64,000 nt of DNA from assembly GCA_964388235.1 (NCBI GenBank), contig CAYLXN010000001.1, forward strand, positions 1 to 64,000, given 5' to 3'. Each line of letters begins with the position of its first letter. Position 1 is the first letter of the stretch. Shown here in pieces: positions 35,478 through 45,400 of the stretch. Origin of the DNA: CAYLXN01 sp964388235 (GTDB lineage Bacteria > Patescibacteriota > Saccharimonadia > Saccharimonadales > Saccharimonadaceae). A program made the translations under genes and the position numbers. The notes beneath the pieces were generated by a model, which ran no database searches, was not told the origin of the DNA, and was given only the letters and a program-made list of their open reading frames with translations.

Positions 35478-35506
35478 TTGATTTTTATGGCTGAGACAGC
35501 CATAAT
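35478..35506 (+). promoter_or_regulatory. Promoter with embedded palindrome upstream of the ABC transporter
   Basis: TTGATT, 17-nt spacer and CATAAT, ending 8 nt before the ATG at 35515. A perfect inverted repeat TATGGCTG-AGA-CAGCCATA (35486-35504) fills the spacer, where a dimeric repressor or activator could bind. Confidence 0.5.
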
Positions 35507-35514
35507 AAGAAGCA

Positions 35515-36330
35515 ATGAAATTATTCCGCCAACGAAAAACTAAAACTAACTCCCCTGCTTGTGGGGACTTAATTTGCTTGAAGCATTTAGAGCGCTGGTT
35601 TGGCTATGGTGATGCGACGACGCGTGCGGTGCGTGAAGTCGATTTGACGATTCCGGCTGGTCAATTTGTGATGATTATGGGGCCAAGTGGCTGTGGTAAG
35701 ACGACCTTGCTAAATATTCTGGGTTTACTTGATCACTCTTCGGGTGGCCAATATTTTTTGAATGGCGTTGAGGTAAGTCGGCTTAGTCGTCGATCACGAG
35801 CTAGGATTCGCAATCAAAAAATTGGCTTTATTTTTCAGAATTATAATCTAGTACCTCGGTTAAACGTAATCGATAATGTTGGCTTGCCGCTGCTATATTC
35901 GGGTAAAAGCAAGACTTATCGCTTGGAGCGATCGAGTCAAGTGTTGGCGGATTTTAATTTACAGAATCGCGAATATTATATGCCGTGGCAGTTGTCTGGT
36001 GGTCAGGTTCAAAGAGTGGCGATTGCTCGGGCATTGGTTAATAAACCGGAGCTGATTTTGGCCGATGAGCCAACTGGCGCAGTCGATTCACGAGCTAGTC
36101 ATATTATCATGGAGGAATTATACCGCATCAATCAACAAGGTAATACCATCGTGATGGTAACTCACAATCCAGCTTTGACGGCTTACGCTGATCGGATTAT
36201 TACCATGAGCGATGGCCAAATCGTTTCAGATGTTGACAATAACTCAGGGCAGAAAAAAGTTTATCCCAAGATCCAATTAGCTAGTAATCGATTGGCGACC
36301 AAGTCTTACTTCAGGGAGGTTAAATCATGA
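35515..36330 (+). CDS. ABC transporter ATP-binding protein (MacB/LolD type)
   Basis: 271 aa. Walker A GPSGCGKTT (about 57-65), Q loop FIFQNYNLVP, signature LSGGQVQRVAIARAL, Walker B ELILADEPTGAVDS and switch His VMVTHNP mark a complete nucleotide-binding domain of the MacB/LolD/FtsE group. The C-terminal 40 residues are extra. It pairs with the permease encoded next (4-nt overlap). Such pairs export peptides, lipoproteins or toxic compounds, or act mechanically on cell-wall enzymes; the substrate here is unknown. Confidence 0.93.
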   Translation: MKLFRQRKTKTNSPACGDLICLKHLERWFGYGDATTRAVREVDLTIPAGQFVMIMGPSGCGKTTLLNILGLLDHSSGGQYFLNGVEVSRLSRRSRARIRNQKIGFIFQNYNLVPRLNVIDNVGLPLLYSGKSKTYRLERSSQVLADFNLQNREYYMPWQLSGGQVQRVAIARALVNKPELILADEPTGAVDSRASHIIMEELYRINQQGNTIVMVTHNPALTAYADRIITMSDGQIVSDVDNNSGQKKVYPKIQLASNRLATKSYFREVKS

Positions 36331-37568
36331 TTAAATTTCTAGGCTTTAATCATATCGCAACGGCTTTTAGCAGCTTTCGAGCCAATAAATTCCGAACCGC
36401 CTTGACTATTGTAGGAATTAGTGTTGGTATTGGTTTGCTGACTTTGATTGTGGCGTTACAAACGACTTTCACTAAGATGACCGATCGGCAGGTCAATGGT
36501 TTTTATCGGGATCGAGTGTTGGTCATTAAGCCCCAACAGGCAAAAACTAAATCATTATTTAATCTTAATACTAGTAATAACGAAGGCTTTAAGGTGGTTG
36601 ATTTTCTAGATGAAACTGACCTGCAGGCAATCAGTAAAGTTCCTGGTGTAAAAACAATTGCTCCGCTTTTACATATTGAGACTAATGTTCAGGCTCGGCA
36701 AAAAAGTCATCAACATCAGACAATTATTGCTACTACACCTGATTTTCTGAAGACAGTTAATCTTAAAATTAACAAGGGCGGCCAATTTCTTGACGATGAT
36801 ATTATCCCGAACGCTGCGGTTATTGGGAAGAGTTTAGCTAATCGATGGTATGACGTTGAACAAGTTATCGGCCATACATTTCAAGTCCAAGATTATTCAT
36901 TTACGATCGTGGGAGTTTTTGACGATCAGCAAACATTAGATGGGCATGGAACTGATTTCTCTCAAGTGGCGATTGTTAATTTAGCAGCCGCTAATCAAAT
37001 TAGCCGTGAATTGGGCTTGTTAAATCAGATCAACGTGGTAATTGACGATCAAAAAAATGAAGCGCAAATCAAAGCTAAAATTAATCAAGTGCTTGAAAAA
37101 AACCATTCAGTCGCTCATAGTTTCGATGTTCTCTCTCCCGCTCAGATCCAACAACAACAGACTGATCAAATTAAACCGCTGATCGAAGTAGTTAATACTA
37201 TGGCGATCATCGCTCTGGTGATCGGTGCGATTGGGGTAATGAATATTATGTTGGTTAATGTCTCAGAACGCACTCACGAAATCGGTGTACGACGGACGAT
37301 TGGCGCGACTAGCCTGAATATCGTCAATCAATACTTAATTGAGTCGGTTCTGTTTTGTCTGGTTGGTGGCGTGATTGGAGTTGGTTTAGCGATTGTGGCT
37401 TGGTTCGTCATTCAAACTCAACTTGGTTTTGGCCTAGAGGTGGTATTTGATTGGATGGTGATCGTTAAGATGTTAGTTATTGCCAGTTTAATTGGTATGG
37501 TGGCTGGTTTAATTCCTAGCCTAAGGGCAGCTAGTAAAGATCCGATTGAGTCACTTAGAAAATTCTAA
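36327..37568 (+). CDS. ABC transporter permease (MacB/FtsX family)
   Basis: 413 aa. One N-terminal membrane helix (about 21-45, RTALTIVGISVGIGLLTLIV), a large extracellular MacB-PCD-like domain (50-285) and three C-terminal helices with the FtsX signature GAIGVMNIMLVNVSERTHEIG and VRRTIGAT. This is the standard four-helix layout. It ends with RAASKDPIESLRKF as in MacB proteins. Its 3' end overlaps the convergent gene by about 14 nt. Confidence 0.92.
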   Translation: MIKFLGFNHIATAFSSFRANKFRTALTIVGISVGIGLLTLIVALQTTFTKMTDRQVNGFYRDRVLVIKPQQAKTKSLFNLNTSNNEGFKVVDFLDETDLQAISKVPGVKTIAPLLHIETNVQARQKSHQHQTIIATTPDFLKTVNLKINKGGQFLDDDIIPNAAVIGKSLANRWYDVEQVIGHTFQVQDYSFTIVGVFDDQQTLDGHGTDFSQVAIVNLAAANQISRELGLLNQINVVIDDQKNEAQIKAKINQVLEKNHSVAHSFDVLSPAQIQQQQTDQIKPLIEVVNTMAIIALVIGAIGVMNIMLVNVSERTHEIGVRRTIGATSLNIVNQYLIESVLFCLVGGVIGVGLAIVAWFVIQTQLGFGLEVVFDWMVIVKMLVIASLIGMVAGLIPSLRAASKDPIESLRKF

Positions 37569-38511
37569 GCTCGATCTCTGAATTAATTAGCGATTGTTGA
37601 TTTAAAGCGGCTAGATAAGCGGCGGTTAATTCTGCTAATACCAGTCCTGACCAAAAACTATCTAGTAGTGATGAATGTGATAATTCAATTAGCCGTGAAT
37701 GCGGTATTTTACCTGACAAGACTCGGTCTTTAGCAAAAAAGTATTGATTGTCAGTTTTAGGAGTTCGGTTGGATACTAGGTCGATTACGGCAAAATTTTT
37801 CTCAATTGGATGAGACCACCAGCCTTCTTTGCCAAAGTCGGCAAATTGATCAATTGATTCGGAGAAACAGAGGTTTTTGGCTCGTTGATTGGTGGTCATT
37901 TGCCACCAGTGAGCGACTAGCGATAATTCATTAGCGTAAATTAAGTAGCCGCTCTTGCCAACTATGAAATTAGCTAATTGTTTAGCTTGATTGGTCGAGG
38001 TGGGAAAATTAGTTGACCAGTTGTCGATATCTTTTCGAGCTTGCTGAAAACTATTATTCAGCTGCTGACAATTTTCAGGATTAAATAAATAATTTCGATC
38101 AACAGCTTGCAATCCCCCAGTTAGCAGCTCAAGTTCTTGGTTAGTTGATTGGCAATTAATTAACTCTAAATTAGCGCGACTGGTGATCAGTTGTTTAATA
38201 ATTGGCAACTGATCAGCTTGATGCCAGCGATCATTGGTAATGAATAGAGTGTTGCTGGTTAGTAAATTATGATAATTATCTAGCTGCTCATAGTTAACAA
38301 AATCAGCTGACAAGCCCAAGCGCTTAAGGATTGCTACTAATGTTTCGAGGCCGATATTAGATTGAAATTCTGATAAAGCCACAACTCGTTGGAGCCTAGG
38401 AGTTTGATTTGTCGCTTGATAATTACCAAAAGTGTAATTAAAAAATGAGCCTAATTGTTGTTCGAACATTAAGACTTTGAATTGATCGAGATATTGTAAG
38501 TCATCCAACAT
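37555..38511 (-). CDS. Divergent phosphoglucose/phosphomannose isomerase-like SIS protein
   Basis: 318 aa. The start MLDDLQYLDQF and the C-terminal pattern (YANELSLVAHWWQMTTNQRAKN, DFGKEGWW, then LVLAELTAAYLAALNQQ) follow bifunctional PGI/PMI proteins of the SIS superfamily. In those, an E-x-NHNE-like segment supplies catalytic residues; here the corresponding place reads QFADFGKEGWW, so key residues seem altered. The protein may have lost isomerase activity or changed substrate. Recognition is by overall pattern only. Confidence 0.5.
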   Translation of the reverse strand: MLDDLQYLDQFKVLMFEQQLGSFFNYTFGNYQATNQTPRLQRVVALSEFQSNIGLETLVAILKRLGLSADFVNYEQLDNYHNLLTSNTLFITNDRWHQADQLPIIKQLITSRANLELINCQSTNQELELLTGGLQAVDRNYLFNPENCQQLNNSFQQARKDIDNWSTNFPTSTNQAKQLANFIVGKSGYLIYANELSLVAHWWQMTTNQRAKNLCFSESIDQFADFGKEGWWSHPIEKNFAVIDLVSNRTPKTDNQYFFAKDRVLSGKIPHSRLIELSHSSLLDSFWSGLVLAELTAAYLAALNQQSLINSEIELRIF

Positions 38512-38608
38512 AATTTATGATAAAAAAGCTAGTATTTTTTAAAAGCTTATGCTATCATAATACAATAAAAGCATAAATAAATCTATAAATTAGAAATTAA
38601 GGGGTGGC

Positions 38609-39079
38609 ATGGACAATAAACAACTACAAGATGAACAAGAATTAGCTAAGGTGTTAGCTGGAGTTAGTGACCAGATTAATATGGCAACTGCTCCTACTGA
38701 CAAGAAAAAGAACGATTCGAAAAAACCTGAAGACAAGGATAAAGATAAGGCGGCTGATGTTACGGTGCCAGATTTTACTGGCCAGTTGGACCAAATTGAT
38801 CAACCTAAGGCGGCTACCGAAACTAAGCCATTAGCTGAATTGGACGAGTTAAAGTTAAGTGCAATTAACGATTTGCGACCATTAGTTGACAAACTAAATC
38901 TGCCACTTGAGGAAAAGTTTGATACTTACCTGCTGTTGATTCGGTCAACTGACGATTCGTCATTGTTGCAGCCAGCTTATGAAGTAGCTCGGCAAATTGA
39001 AGACGAAACTAAGCGCGCTGAAGCCTTGCTCAATGTAATTAAAGAAATTGATTATTTTAACTCTCGCAATAAAAAATAA
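38609..39079 (+). CDS. Hypothetical acidic cytoplasmic protein
   Basis: 156 aa, no membrane segment. The N-terminal 75 residues are charged and low in complexity (DKKKNDSKKPEDKDKDKAAD). The C-terminal 75 form a compact predicted helical domain (ELDELKLSAINDLRPLVDKL ... YEVARQIEDETKRAEALLNVI). No family is recognised. An AAGGGG ribosome site and a shared terminator with groEL support a real gene. Confidence 0.6.
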   Translation: MDNKQLQDEQELAKVLAGVSDQINMATAPTDKKKNDSKKPEDKDKDKAADVTVPDFTGQLDQIDQPKAATETKPLAELDELKLSAINDLRPLVDKLNLPLEEKFDTYLLLIRSTDDSSLLQPAYEVARQIEDETKRAEALLNVIKEIDYFNSRNKK

Positions 39080-39101
39080 AAACTTTTGAGTTTTAAGTTA
39101 A

Positions 39102-39133
39102 AATAACCTTCGATTAGATCGAAGGTTATTTTT
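39102..39133. terminator. Bidirectional intrinsic terminator
   Basis: 13-bp stem AATAACCTTCGAT/ATCGAAGGTTATT with a 3-nt loop and T runs on both strands. It ends the 156-aa gene (plus) and groEL (minus). Confidence 0.85.
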
Positions 39134-39152
39134 GTTTGGGCTTAGAATTGGC

Positions 39153-40793
39153 TTACATCATGCCCATGCCAGACATATCAGGTCCAGCTGGTTGATTTTT
39201 TTCAGGTAGATCAACTACCAAAGCGCCCATGGTGATAGCAGTTGCGGCAATCGAAACCGAGCTTTGAACTGCCTCTTTGGTGACGCGAACTGGGTCAATT
39301 ACACCGTCTGATTTGAGGTCAACCAGCCCTTTTTCAGGGGTAACAACATTAATACCGTAACCAGCCTTGCCGTCCTCGACCTTAGCTAGTAGCGCATCAG
39401 CGTTTAAGCCAGCATTTTTGACGATGTGGGTGAAAGGTTGCTTGAGGGCGACTTTGACAATTTCACGTCCAGCGGCGATTGAGCCACTACCTTTGGATTT
39501 GAGTTTGTCCGCCAGATTGACTAGAGTTACTCCCCCACCAGCGACAATACCTTCGGCTAGAGCTGCTTTGGTGGCAGCCACAGCATCATCCACGCGGTAT
39601 TTCTTTTCGTCAATTTCAGTTTCGCTAGCGCCGCCAACTTTTATCACGGCTACTTTACCCTGAAGACTAGCTTGGCGATTCATCATTTGTTCTTTGTCGT
39701 ATTCGCTAGGAGCGTGTTCCATCCAAGCGTCTAGTTGGTTAATTCGATGCGCTACTGCTTCTTTGGCGCCAGCGCCTTCGATGATTGTGCTTTCGTCCTT
39801 GCCAACAATCACTTTGCGGGCTGAACCAAGTACCTCCAAACCGACATTATCAAAAGTCATGCCTTTGTCGGCCGAAACGACGGTTGCACCCGTCAAGACA
39901 GCGATGTCTTCGAGGATATCTTTACGGCGGTCACCAAAAGCTGGTGCTTTAATAGCTACTGAATTAAAGACACCCTTGAGCTTGTTTAAGACTAAGATGC
40001 TCAGTACGTCGCCGTCAACCTCGTCAGCAATAATCACCAAATCTTTCATCCCAGCTTGAGCCATTTTCTCGAGGAAACCAACAAATTCTTGAGCGTTGGA
40101 CATTTTCTGATCAGTGACTAAAATAGCTGGTTTTTCGTAAACTGCTTCTTGGCGGTTGGCGTCAGTGACGAAAAATGGACTGACGAAGCCTTTGTCAATT
40201 GAAAAGCCTTCGACAACTTCGCTCTCCATGGTCAATCCTTGTCCAGCTTCGACGGTAACCACACCATCTTTGCCGATCTTTTCGATCACGTTGGCAATTA
40301 ATTTACCGATTTCGGTTGAACCAGCGCTGATAGTAGCGACTTCGGCGACTCGGTTGTGGTCGTTTTCGATTGATTCAGCTAACTTTGATAACTCAGCGAT
40401 GATTTCAGCTCCCGCCTGTTCGATCCCCTGGCGTAATTCTTGCGGATTGTGACCAGCGGCAATCAAGCGATTAGCTTCGCGCATGATTTCATAGGTTAAA
40501 ATTGTAACCGTGGTGGTGCCATCGCCAGCGATTTTGTTTAATTTGGTGGCAGCTTGTTTTATCAGATCCGCCCCAACTTTATAACCAAGGGTTTGCTCGT
40601 CGTCCTCTGGTAAATCAACACTTTCAGCTACGGTCACGCCGTCGTGGGTGATAGTTGGTGCGCCGTAAGATTTGGCGATCATCACGTTGTGGCCTTTGGG
40701 GCCAAAAGTTACCTTGACCGCGTCATAGAGCATCTTAGCTCCAGCCATGATTCGCGATCGCGCTTCATCATCATAATAAACTATTTTTGCCAT
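39153..40793 (-). CDS. groEL: Chaperonin GroEL
   Basis: 546 aa, standard length for the 60-kDa chaperonin subunit. AKIVYYDDEARSRIMAGAKML at the start, VKVTFGPKGHNVMI and AGDGTTTVTILTYEIM (ATP binding) and the GM-rich C-terminus (PDMSGMGMM) are diagnostic. It folds proteins inside a double ring capped by GroES. It follows groES with overlapping ends and is controlled by the CIRCE element upstream of groES. Confidence 0.98.
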   Translation of the reverse strand: MAKIVYYDDEARSRIMAGAKMLYDAVKVTFGPKGHNVMIAKSYGAPTITHDGVTVAESVDLPEDDEQTLGYKVGADLIKQAATKLNKIAGDGTTTVTILTYEIMREANRLIAAGHNPQELRQGIEQAGAEIIAELSKLAESIENDHNRVAEVATISAGSTEIGKLIANVIEKIGKDGVVTVEAGQGLTMESEVVEGFSIDKGFVSPFFVTDANRQEAVYEKPAILVTDQKMSNAQEFVGFLEKMAQAGMKDLVIIADEVDGDVLSILVLNKLKGVFNSVAIKAPAFGDRRKDILEDIAVLTGATVVSADKGMTFDNVGLEVLGSARKVIVGKDESTIIEGAGAKEAVAHRINQLDAWMEHAPSEYDKEQMMNRQASLQGKVAVIKVGGASETEIDEKKYRVDDAVAATKAALAEGIVAGGGVTLVNLADKLKSKGSGSIAAGREIVKVALKQPFTHIVKNAGLNADALLAKVEDGKAGYGINVVTPEKGLVDLKSDGVIDPVRVTKEAVQSSVSIAATAITMGALVVDLPEKNQPAGPDMSGMGMM

Positions 40794-41074
40794 TATTTAT
40801 CTCCTTTCGTTTTGACGACTGCCAAAACATCTTCCTCTTTGACGATCAGATAATCGGTGTCGTCGATCTTAATTTCAGTTGAAGTGTATTCTTTAAACAC
40901 GATTGATTGGCCTTTAGTGATGGTTTTGACATCTGGGCCGACAGCCACTACTTCGGCTGAGTTAGATTTTTCTTGTGAATTAGTTGGTAAATATAAACCA
41001 CTGGCGGTCTGAGTTTTGGCTTCGGGTTTGACGGCCACAACTCGGTCGGCAAGCGGTTGGATTGGTATAGTCAT
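40793..41074 (-). CDS. groES: Co-chaperonin GroES
   Basis: 93 aa. PLADRVVAVKPEAKTQTASGLYLP with the mobile loop, and VAVGPDVK ... GQSIVFKEYTSTEIKID are typical. A GGGAAGGAGAT ribosome site precedes the ATG. First gene of groES-groEL. Confidence 0.97.
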   Translation of the reverse strand: MTIPIQPLADRVVAVKPEAKTQTASGLYLPTNSQEKSNSAEVVAVGPDVKTITKGQSIVFKEYTSTEIKIDDTDYLIVKEEDVLAVVKTKGDK

Positions 41075-41109
41075 TGTAATCTCCTTCCCTTGTTATTGTT
41101 ACTAGTTTT

Positions 41110-41137
41110 ATTATAGCAATAAAATTAGCACTTGCAA
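41110..41137 (-). promoter_or_regulatory. groESL promoter
   Basis: Minus-strand TTGCAA, 16-nt spacer, TATAAT preceded by TGC. The -35 hexamer lies inside the CIRCE operator, so a bound repressor would block RNA polymerase. Confidence 0.75.
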
Positions 41138-41151
41138 GTGTAGAGTGCTAA
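41125..41151. promoter_or_regulatory. CIRCE operator (HrcA binding site)
   Basis: TTAGCACTT-N9-GAGTGCTAA, one base off the perfect CIRCE inverted repeat (TTAGCACTC-N9-GAGTGCTAA). HrcA represses groESL through it in many bacteria. hrcA itself is not in the window. Confidence 0.92.
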
Positions 41152-41183
41152 TTTATGGCTTTACTTTAATCTAAAAAAATTGT

Positions 41184-42467
41184 TTAATTTGACTTTAATA
41201 GCTTTTCGATTTCTTGGCGGTCATTCCAGGGGATTTTCTGACCATCAACAATTCGGAATTGCTCATGCCCCATGCCGGTGATTAGAACTGTGTCGCCTGC
41301 TTCGGCTTGTTTGAGAGCGGCGGTGATAGCTTCGCGGCGATCAGCGATTTCAGTCATCTTAGCTTTTGTCTCTGTTCGATTGATACCGTCAATGATCATC
41401 TGGCGAATCTGATCAGCGTTTTCGGTGTAGTTTTCTTCATCAGTGACGTAAATCTGATCGGCTAATTTAGCGGCAATTTCCCCCATAATCGGTCGCTTAG
41501 CCTGATCACGGTCGCCGCAAGCGCCAAATACCAGATGGATTTGGCCGTCGGTTGTTTGTCGAGCATAATTAAGTAGACGCTCAAGTGCGTCAGGAGTATG
41601 GGCGTAGTCAACGATAATATCTAGATCGTGTTGATTTTTAACTCGTTCCAGTCGCCCATCAAGTTGCTTTAAGTTAGCAATTCCCTGCTGAATTTGCTTA
41701 GGTTTAATTCCCAGCACAATGGCGGCCAGACTAGCTGCCGCGATATTATAAGCGTTAAATTCGCCAGCCAAGCTAGTGGTTAATTCTAGAGTCTGATTGC
41801 CGTAGGTTAATTCTAAGTCCATCTGGGATTTATCAATCTTCAAGATTTTAATTTGCAAATCAGCGCCCTTATCTCGTCCGTAAGTCAAACTCTTGTTGGC
41901 TGGCAAATGCAAGAAATCTTCAGCGTGCGGATCGTCAAGATTTATCAAGCCAAACTTGGGATGCATATCCCAAAGTTTCTGCTTGGCTTCCAGATATTTG
42001 GCCATTGTTTTGTGATAATCAAGGTGATCTTGAGTTAAGTTAGTAAAAATCGCCAATTCCAGATCAAAATCAGGGAACTTGTGCTGATCGAGAGCGTGCG
42101 ACGTTGCCTCAATCAACACATAATCAACTTGTTTATCTTTAGCTTGTTTGAAAAACTTTAGGAGCTGTTCGGTGGTAGGGATGGTAGCGTTGAAAGTATT
42201 AACTTGACGCTCGCCGGCCATTTCGATAGTGGCGGTACTGAACATGGCGGTGGTTAAACCAGCTTGTTTGAGAATTGAATTAAGGTAATTAACAGTGGTA
42301 GTTTTGCCGTTTGTGCCAGTGACGGCAATGATTTTTAGTCCAGTTGTTGGATGGCCATATTTCTGGTCAAGTAGTTTTAGTCGACTGCGGCGATAGATTT
42401 CCTCTAGCCAGCGAACCAACCGAGCAGGCATCAAGCGACGAACTAATTTAGTTAATTTATTTTTCAT
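41184..42467 (-). CDS. murE: MurE-like Mur ligase lacking the N-terminal domain
   Basis: 427 aa. The central ATPase domain has VTGTNGKTTTVNYLNSIL (about 49-66) and the C-terminal domain ends ITGMGHEQFRIVDGQKIPW, a close match to MurE (MGHE, WNDR). MurE adds the third stem-peptide residue to UDP-MurNAc-L-Ala-D-Glu. The roughly 100-residue N-terminal UDP-MurNAc-binding domain is replaced by about 45 basic residues. The DNPR motif that selects diaminopimelate reads DEENYTENA. The acceptor and the amino acid are therefore uncertain. Confidence 0.85.
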   Translation of the reverse strand: MKNKLTKLVRRLMPARLVRWLEEIYRRSRLKLLDQKYGHPTTGLKIIAVTGTNGKTTTVNYLNSILKQAGLTTAMFSTATIEMAGERQVNTFNATIPTTEQLLKFFKQAKDKQVDYVLIEATSHALDQHKFPDFDLELAIFTNLTQDHLDYHKTMAKYLEAKQKLWDMHPKFGLINLDDPHAEDFLHLPANKSLTYGRDKGADLQIKILKIDKSQMDLELTYGNQTLELTTSLAGEFNAYNIAAASLAAIVLGIKPKQIQQGIANLKQLDGRLERVKNQHDLDIIVDYAHTPDALERLLNYARQTTDGQIHLVFGACGDRDQAKRPIMGEIAAKLADQIYVTDEENYTENADQIRQMIIDGINRTETKAKMTEIADRREAITAALKQAEAGDTVLITGMGHEQFRIVDGQKIPWNDRQEIEKLLKSN

Positions 42468-45400
42468 TAGTATCTAGCTGGTAATTCTTTCAGACTAGTG
42501 GTTTTGAAGACGTTATTACCAGAGGCAGCTGAGTAGCCAAATAAGTAGGCATCAGGTCGGAAGTTGAAGATTTCAGCTGGTAAATTAGTGTTATGAATGG
42601 TGCCATTAGCCTCTTGGATGGCGTTTTGGTTGGCAACCAGAGCTACATCCGCCCAAGCTCCATTTATATTGCGCAGTTCAGAGCCAGTATCTGAGAAGCT
42701 AGTTCGGCGAGGCTTTAGTTGGTTGGCGATTATTGGACCGTTAACTACTAATTGTTGAGCGCAGGTTTTAGCGCTTAAGTTACCGCCTTGGTTGCAGGTA
42801 TTGATTAAAGCATTGCCATTATTATTGTCAGCGACTAACCAAGCGTCAACTTTAGTTACACCTGGGTCGATGGTAATTAGCCGGTCAGAAATTAAGATTA
42901 ATTGAGGAATGTCAGCGATTGATCCGATGCCATTTTGTGCATAATTAATATTGTGTTTAACTTCAATCCCTTCTTTAGCTAGGATAACCACTCGCCTACC
43001 TTTAGGAATGTTTAGTGGTTCGGTGATGGTGATCGCACGGTCGGCTTTGATGATGAAGAATTTATCATTGAGTGGCTTAGGACCGAGGTTGTTCAGATAA
43101 GCATTGTTGAGTCGGAAAGACACGGTCTCTCTTTTGTCTGCGTTGTTTAGGTCACTGAAATAACCAGCTATGCTCAGATGAGAGCTGTTAGCTGACCTCA
43201 AGTGAGAGATGTTGTTACTGCTGCTGAAGCGACCTAACTTATTATTGACGTTAGCGAAAGTTAAGCTATTGAAGTAGGGACTGTTAATACCGGTTCGGCG
43301 CAAGTAGCCAGAGTTGGTGGCGAAGTTAGTGATCGGGCCGTTGGCTACGGCGTCATATTCCGTCCAGCTTCCGTGACGACGACCGCTAATAGTGGTATTG
43401 TTGGTTGAAATAGAGCCTGTAGTTAGCACTCCCCCGCCTCGGACCTGTAATTTTGGTCGCTTATCGATGACGATACAGTTAGGCGTGCCGTGGAACCAAG
43501 AATCTCGATTGGCTTTGGTAATTTCTTGATCGTACCATGGTTTGACCGAAACTACGAAGCAGATCTTGGTACCAACTGGGATGTTTTCAGGAATTCTGTA
43601 GCTGAGGTTATTAGCGATGGCTTTGGATTGCTCGGTGGCAGTCAAGGAAGTGTTGCCCCCAGTTAATTTATTACACTCAGTAGCTTTAGCTGGACCATTT
43701 GGATTGGTGTAAAATTCACAAGCAGCACTGCCCGAACTAAATTTTTTGCCTAAATTAGTAGTGATTTGATTGTAATTAATGCCAGAACTTGGGATTACAA
43801 ATCGATCGAGGCTCCATTGGATTGGCTTAGTTTGAGTAGCGTCTAAGTGAGGATAACTACCGTTTTTATCTTTGTTGATAGTTGGTTGATTGATAGTAAT
43901 TTGTGAACCTGGAGCCGTGCCGCCATCAATACCGACGGTGGTGTCGTTGATATTGTAATTATACGGCACGTAGGCGCAGACAATACTAGAATTGGCGGTT
44001 CCGGTTGGAGAGTAGTTGTTGATTGAATTATACTGAGATGGAGTGATTGATAACTGACGGCAGATTCTTTTTCCAACATCCTCTGGCTTAACCTGTATCT
44101 GGAGTAGCCAAGTTTGGTTCCTAGTGTCTATGTAGAAGCGGTCCCTAGTCTGGGAGAAGGATGAATAAGGGTCTTTGATTATAGGTCTGAGTGGGTGGTT
44201 TGTGATCAGCTTTGTCTGCTGATTTAGCCGCCAAGAAAAACGAAAAGTTATGTATTTATTATTGGCTGAAGCAACGACATCAGATGTTTGGTAGGCTCTT
44301 TGGTCGCTTCGACAGCCATCTTGTCCTCCAGATACACTAGGGTCACCGCAAGTAACACCTGCGCCTACAATTGAGTTCCATATTTGAGGGTTGCATTGAG
44401 ATGAGCCTTTAGGGTGCCAGCCTGAAGGGCATGATTCTTCGAATGAAGATGTGTTGTCCTGACCTTTTCCAGTTTGACAGCACTCGACTTTAGGCTTTGG
44501 CGGAATTTGGCAGATTGCGCTGCCAGCAGGAGCGTAATCACCTGTACATGAAGACATTTGGTATAAAGGATTGAAGCCACTGTATTTTTTACAGCAACTA
44601 ACTTTTGGGTTAGCGGGTGGATTTGTAGGATTGGTGGGGGTCGACCCAGCTTCTCTTCGAACAAAAAGACCATAAAAAGCAAAGGCATTAGCATCTGTGT
44701 GCGGGGCGGTTGGTCGTACGTAAACTTTGTCGTAAACGATCGCATCTATAGTGTTATTACCTGTTCGGAGATGGTTAGTGACGTCTATGTCTTGGCTAAT
44801 ACCACTGGGATTGGCCTGCGCATTTTGAGCTTTATACCAACTACTGCTATTTACTCTTATATATGCCATATCATCCATAGCATGACGGAGAATTACTCTT
44901 CCTCCATTGGCTTTTGCTGATTCTAAAATTTGCGATGTGAGGTAAAAATTAGTTTGCAGACTAGTAGAGCCAAAAGAAGTCAGATAATAATGTCCTGCAT
45001 GACTACCACCGTTGTCAGAGTATGAAGTGTAGCCGCTTATTTTATTTTGATTTTTGTCTGAAAAAAGAGTTCTATTGATGATTGGAGCCATACCGTTTTT
45101 TGATGGGGTGTTTTCGCCAAACGCAAGGTTAGCCATATTTTGACCAAGTCCACTTGCGTACATCATCGCATTAGCTCCCCTGCAAGGAGTTGCATAGTTG
45201 GCGCTAGAGCAATTGAAAAAGGCTGCAAGTTGATAAGGTGCGGCAAAGTTGGCGGTTAGACTTGTGTAGCCTTTATGACAAATGCTTTTATATCCCATCG
45301 TGCTGCTACTGAGGTATAGTTGAACCTTACCGTCTAAGTCTCTATTGCATTGTTCTAGGCCGTCATTTAAATGGGGGATGGGTGGAGATATACTAGTGCT

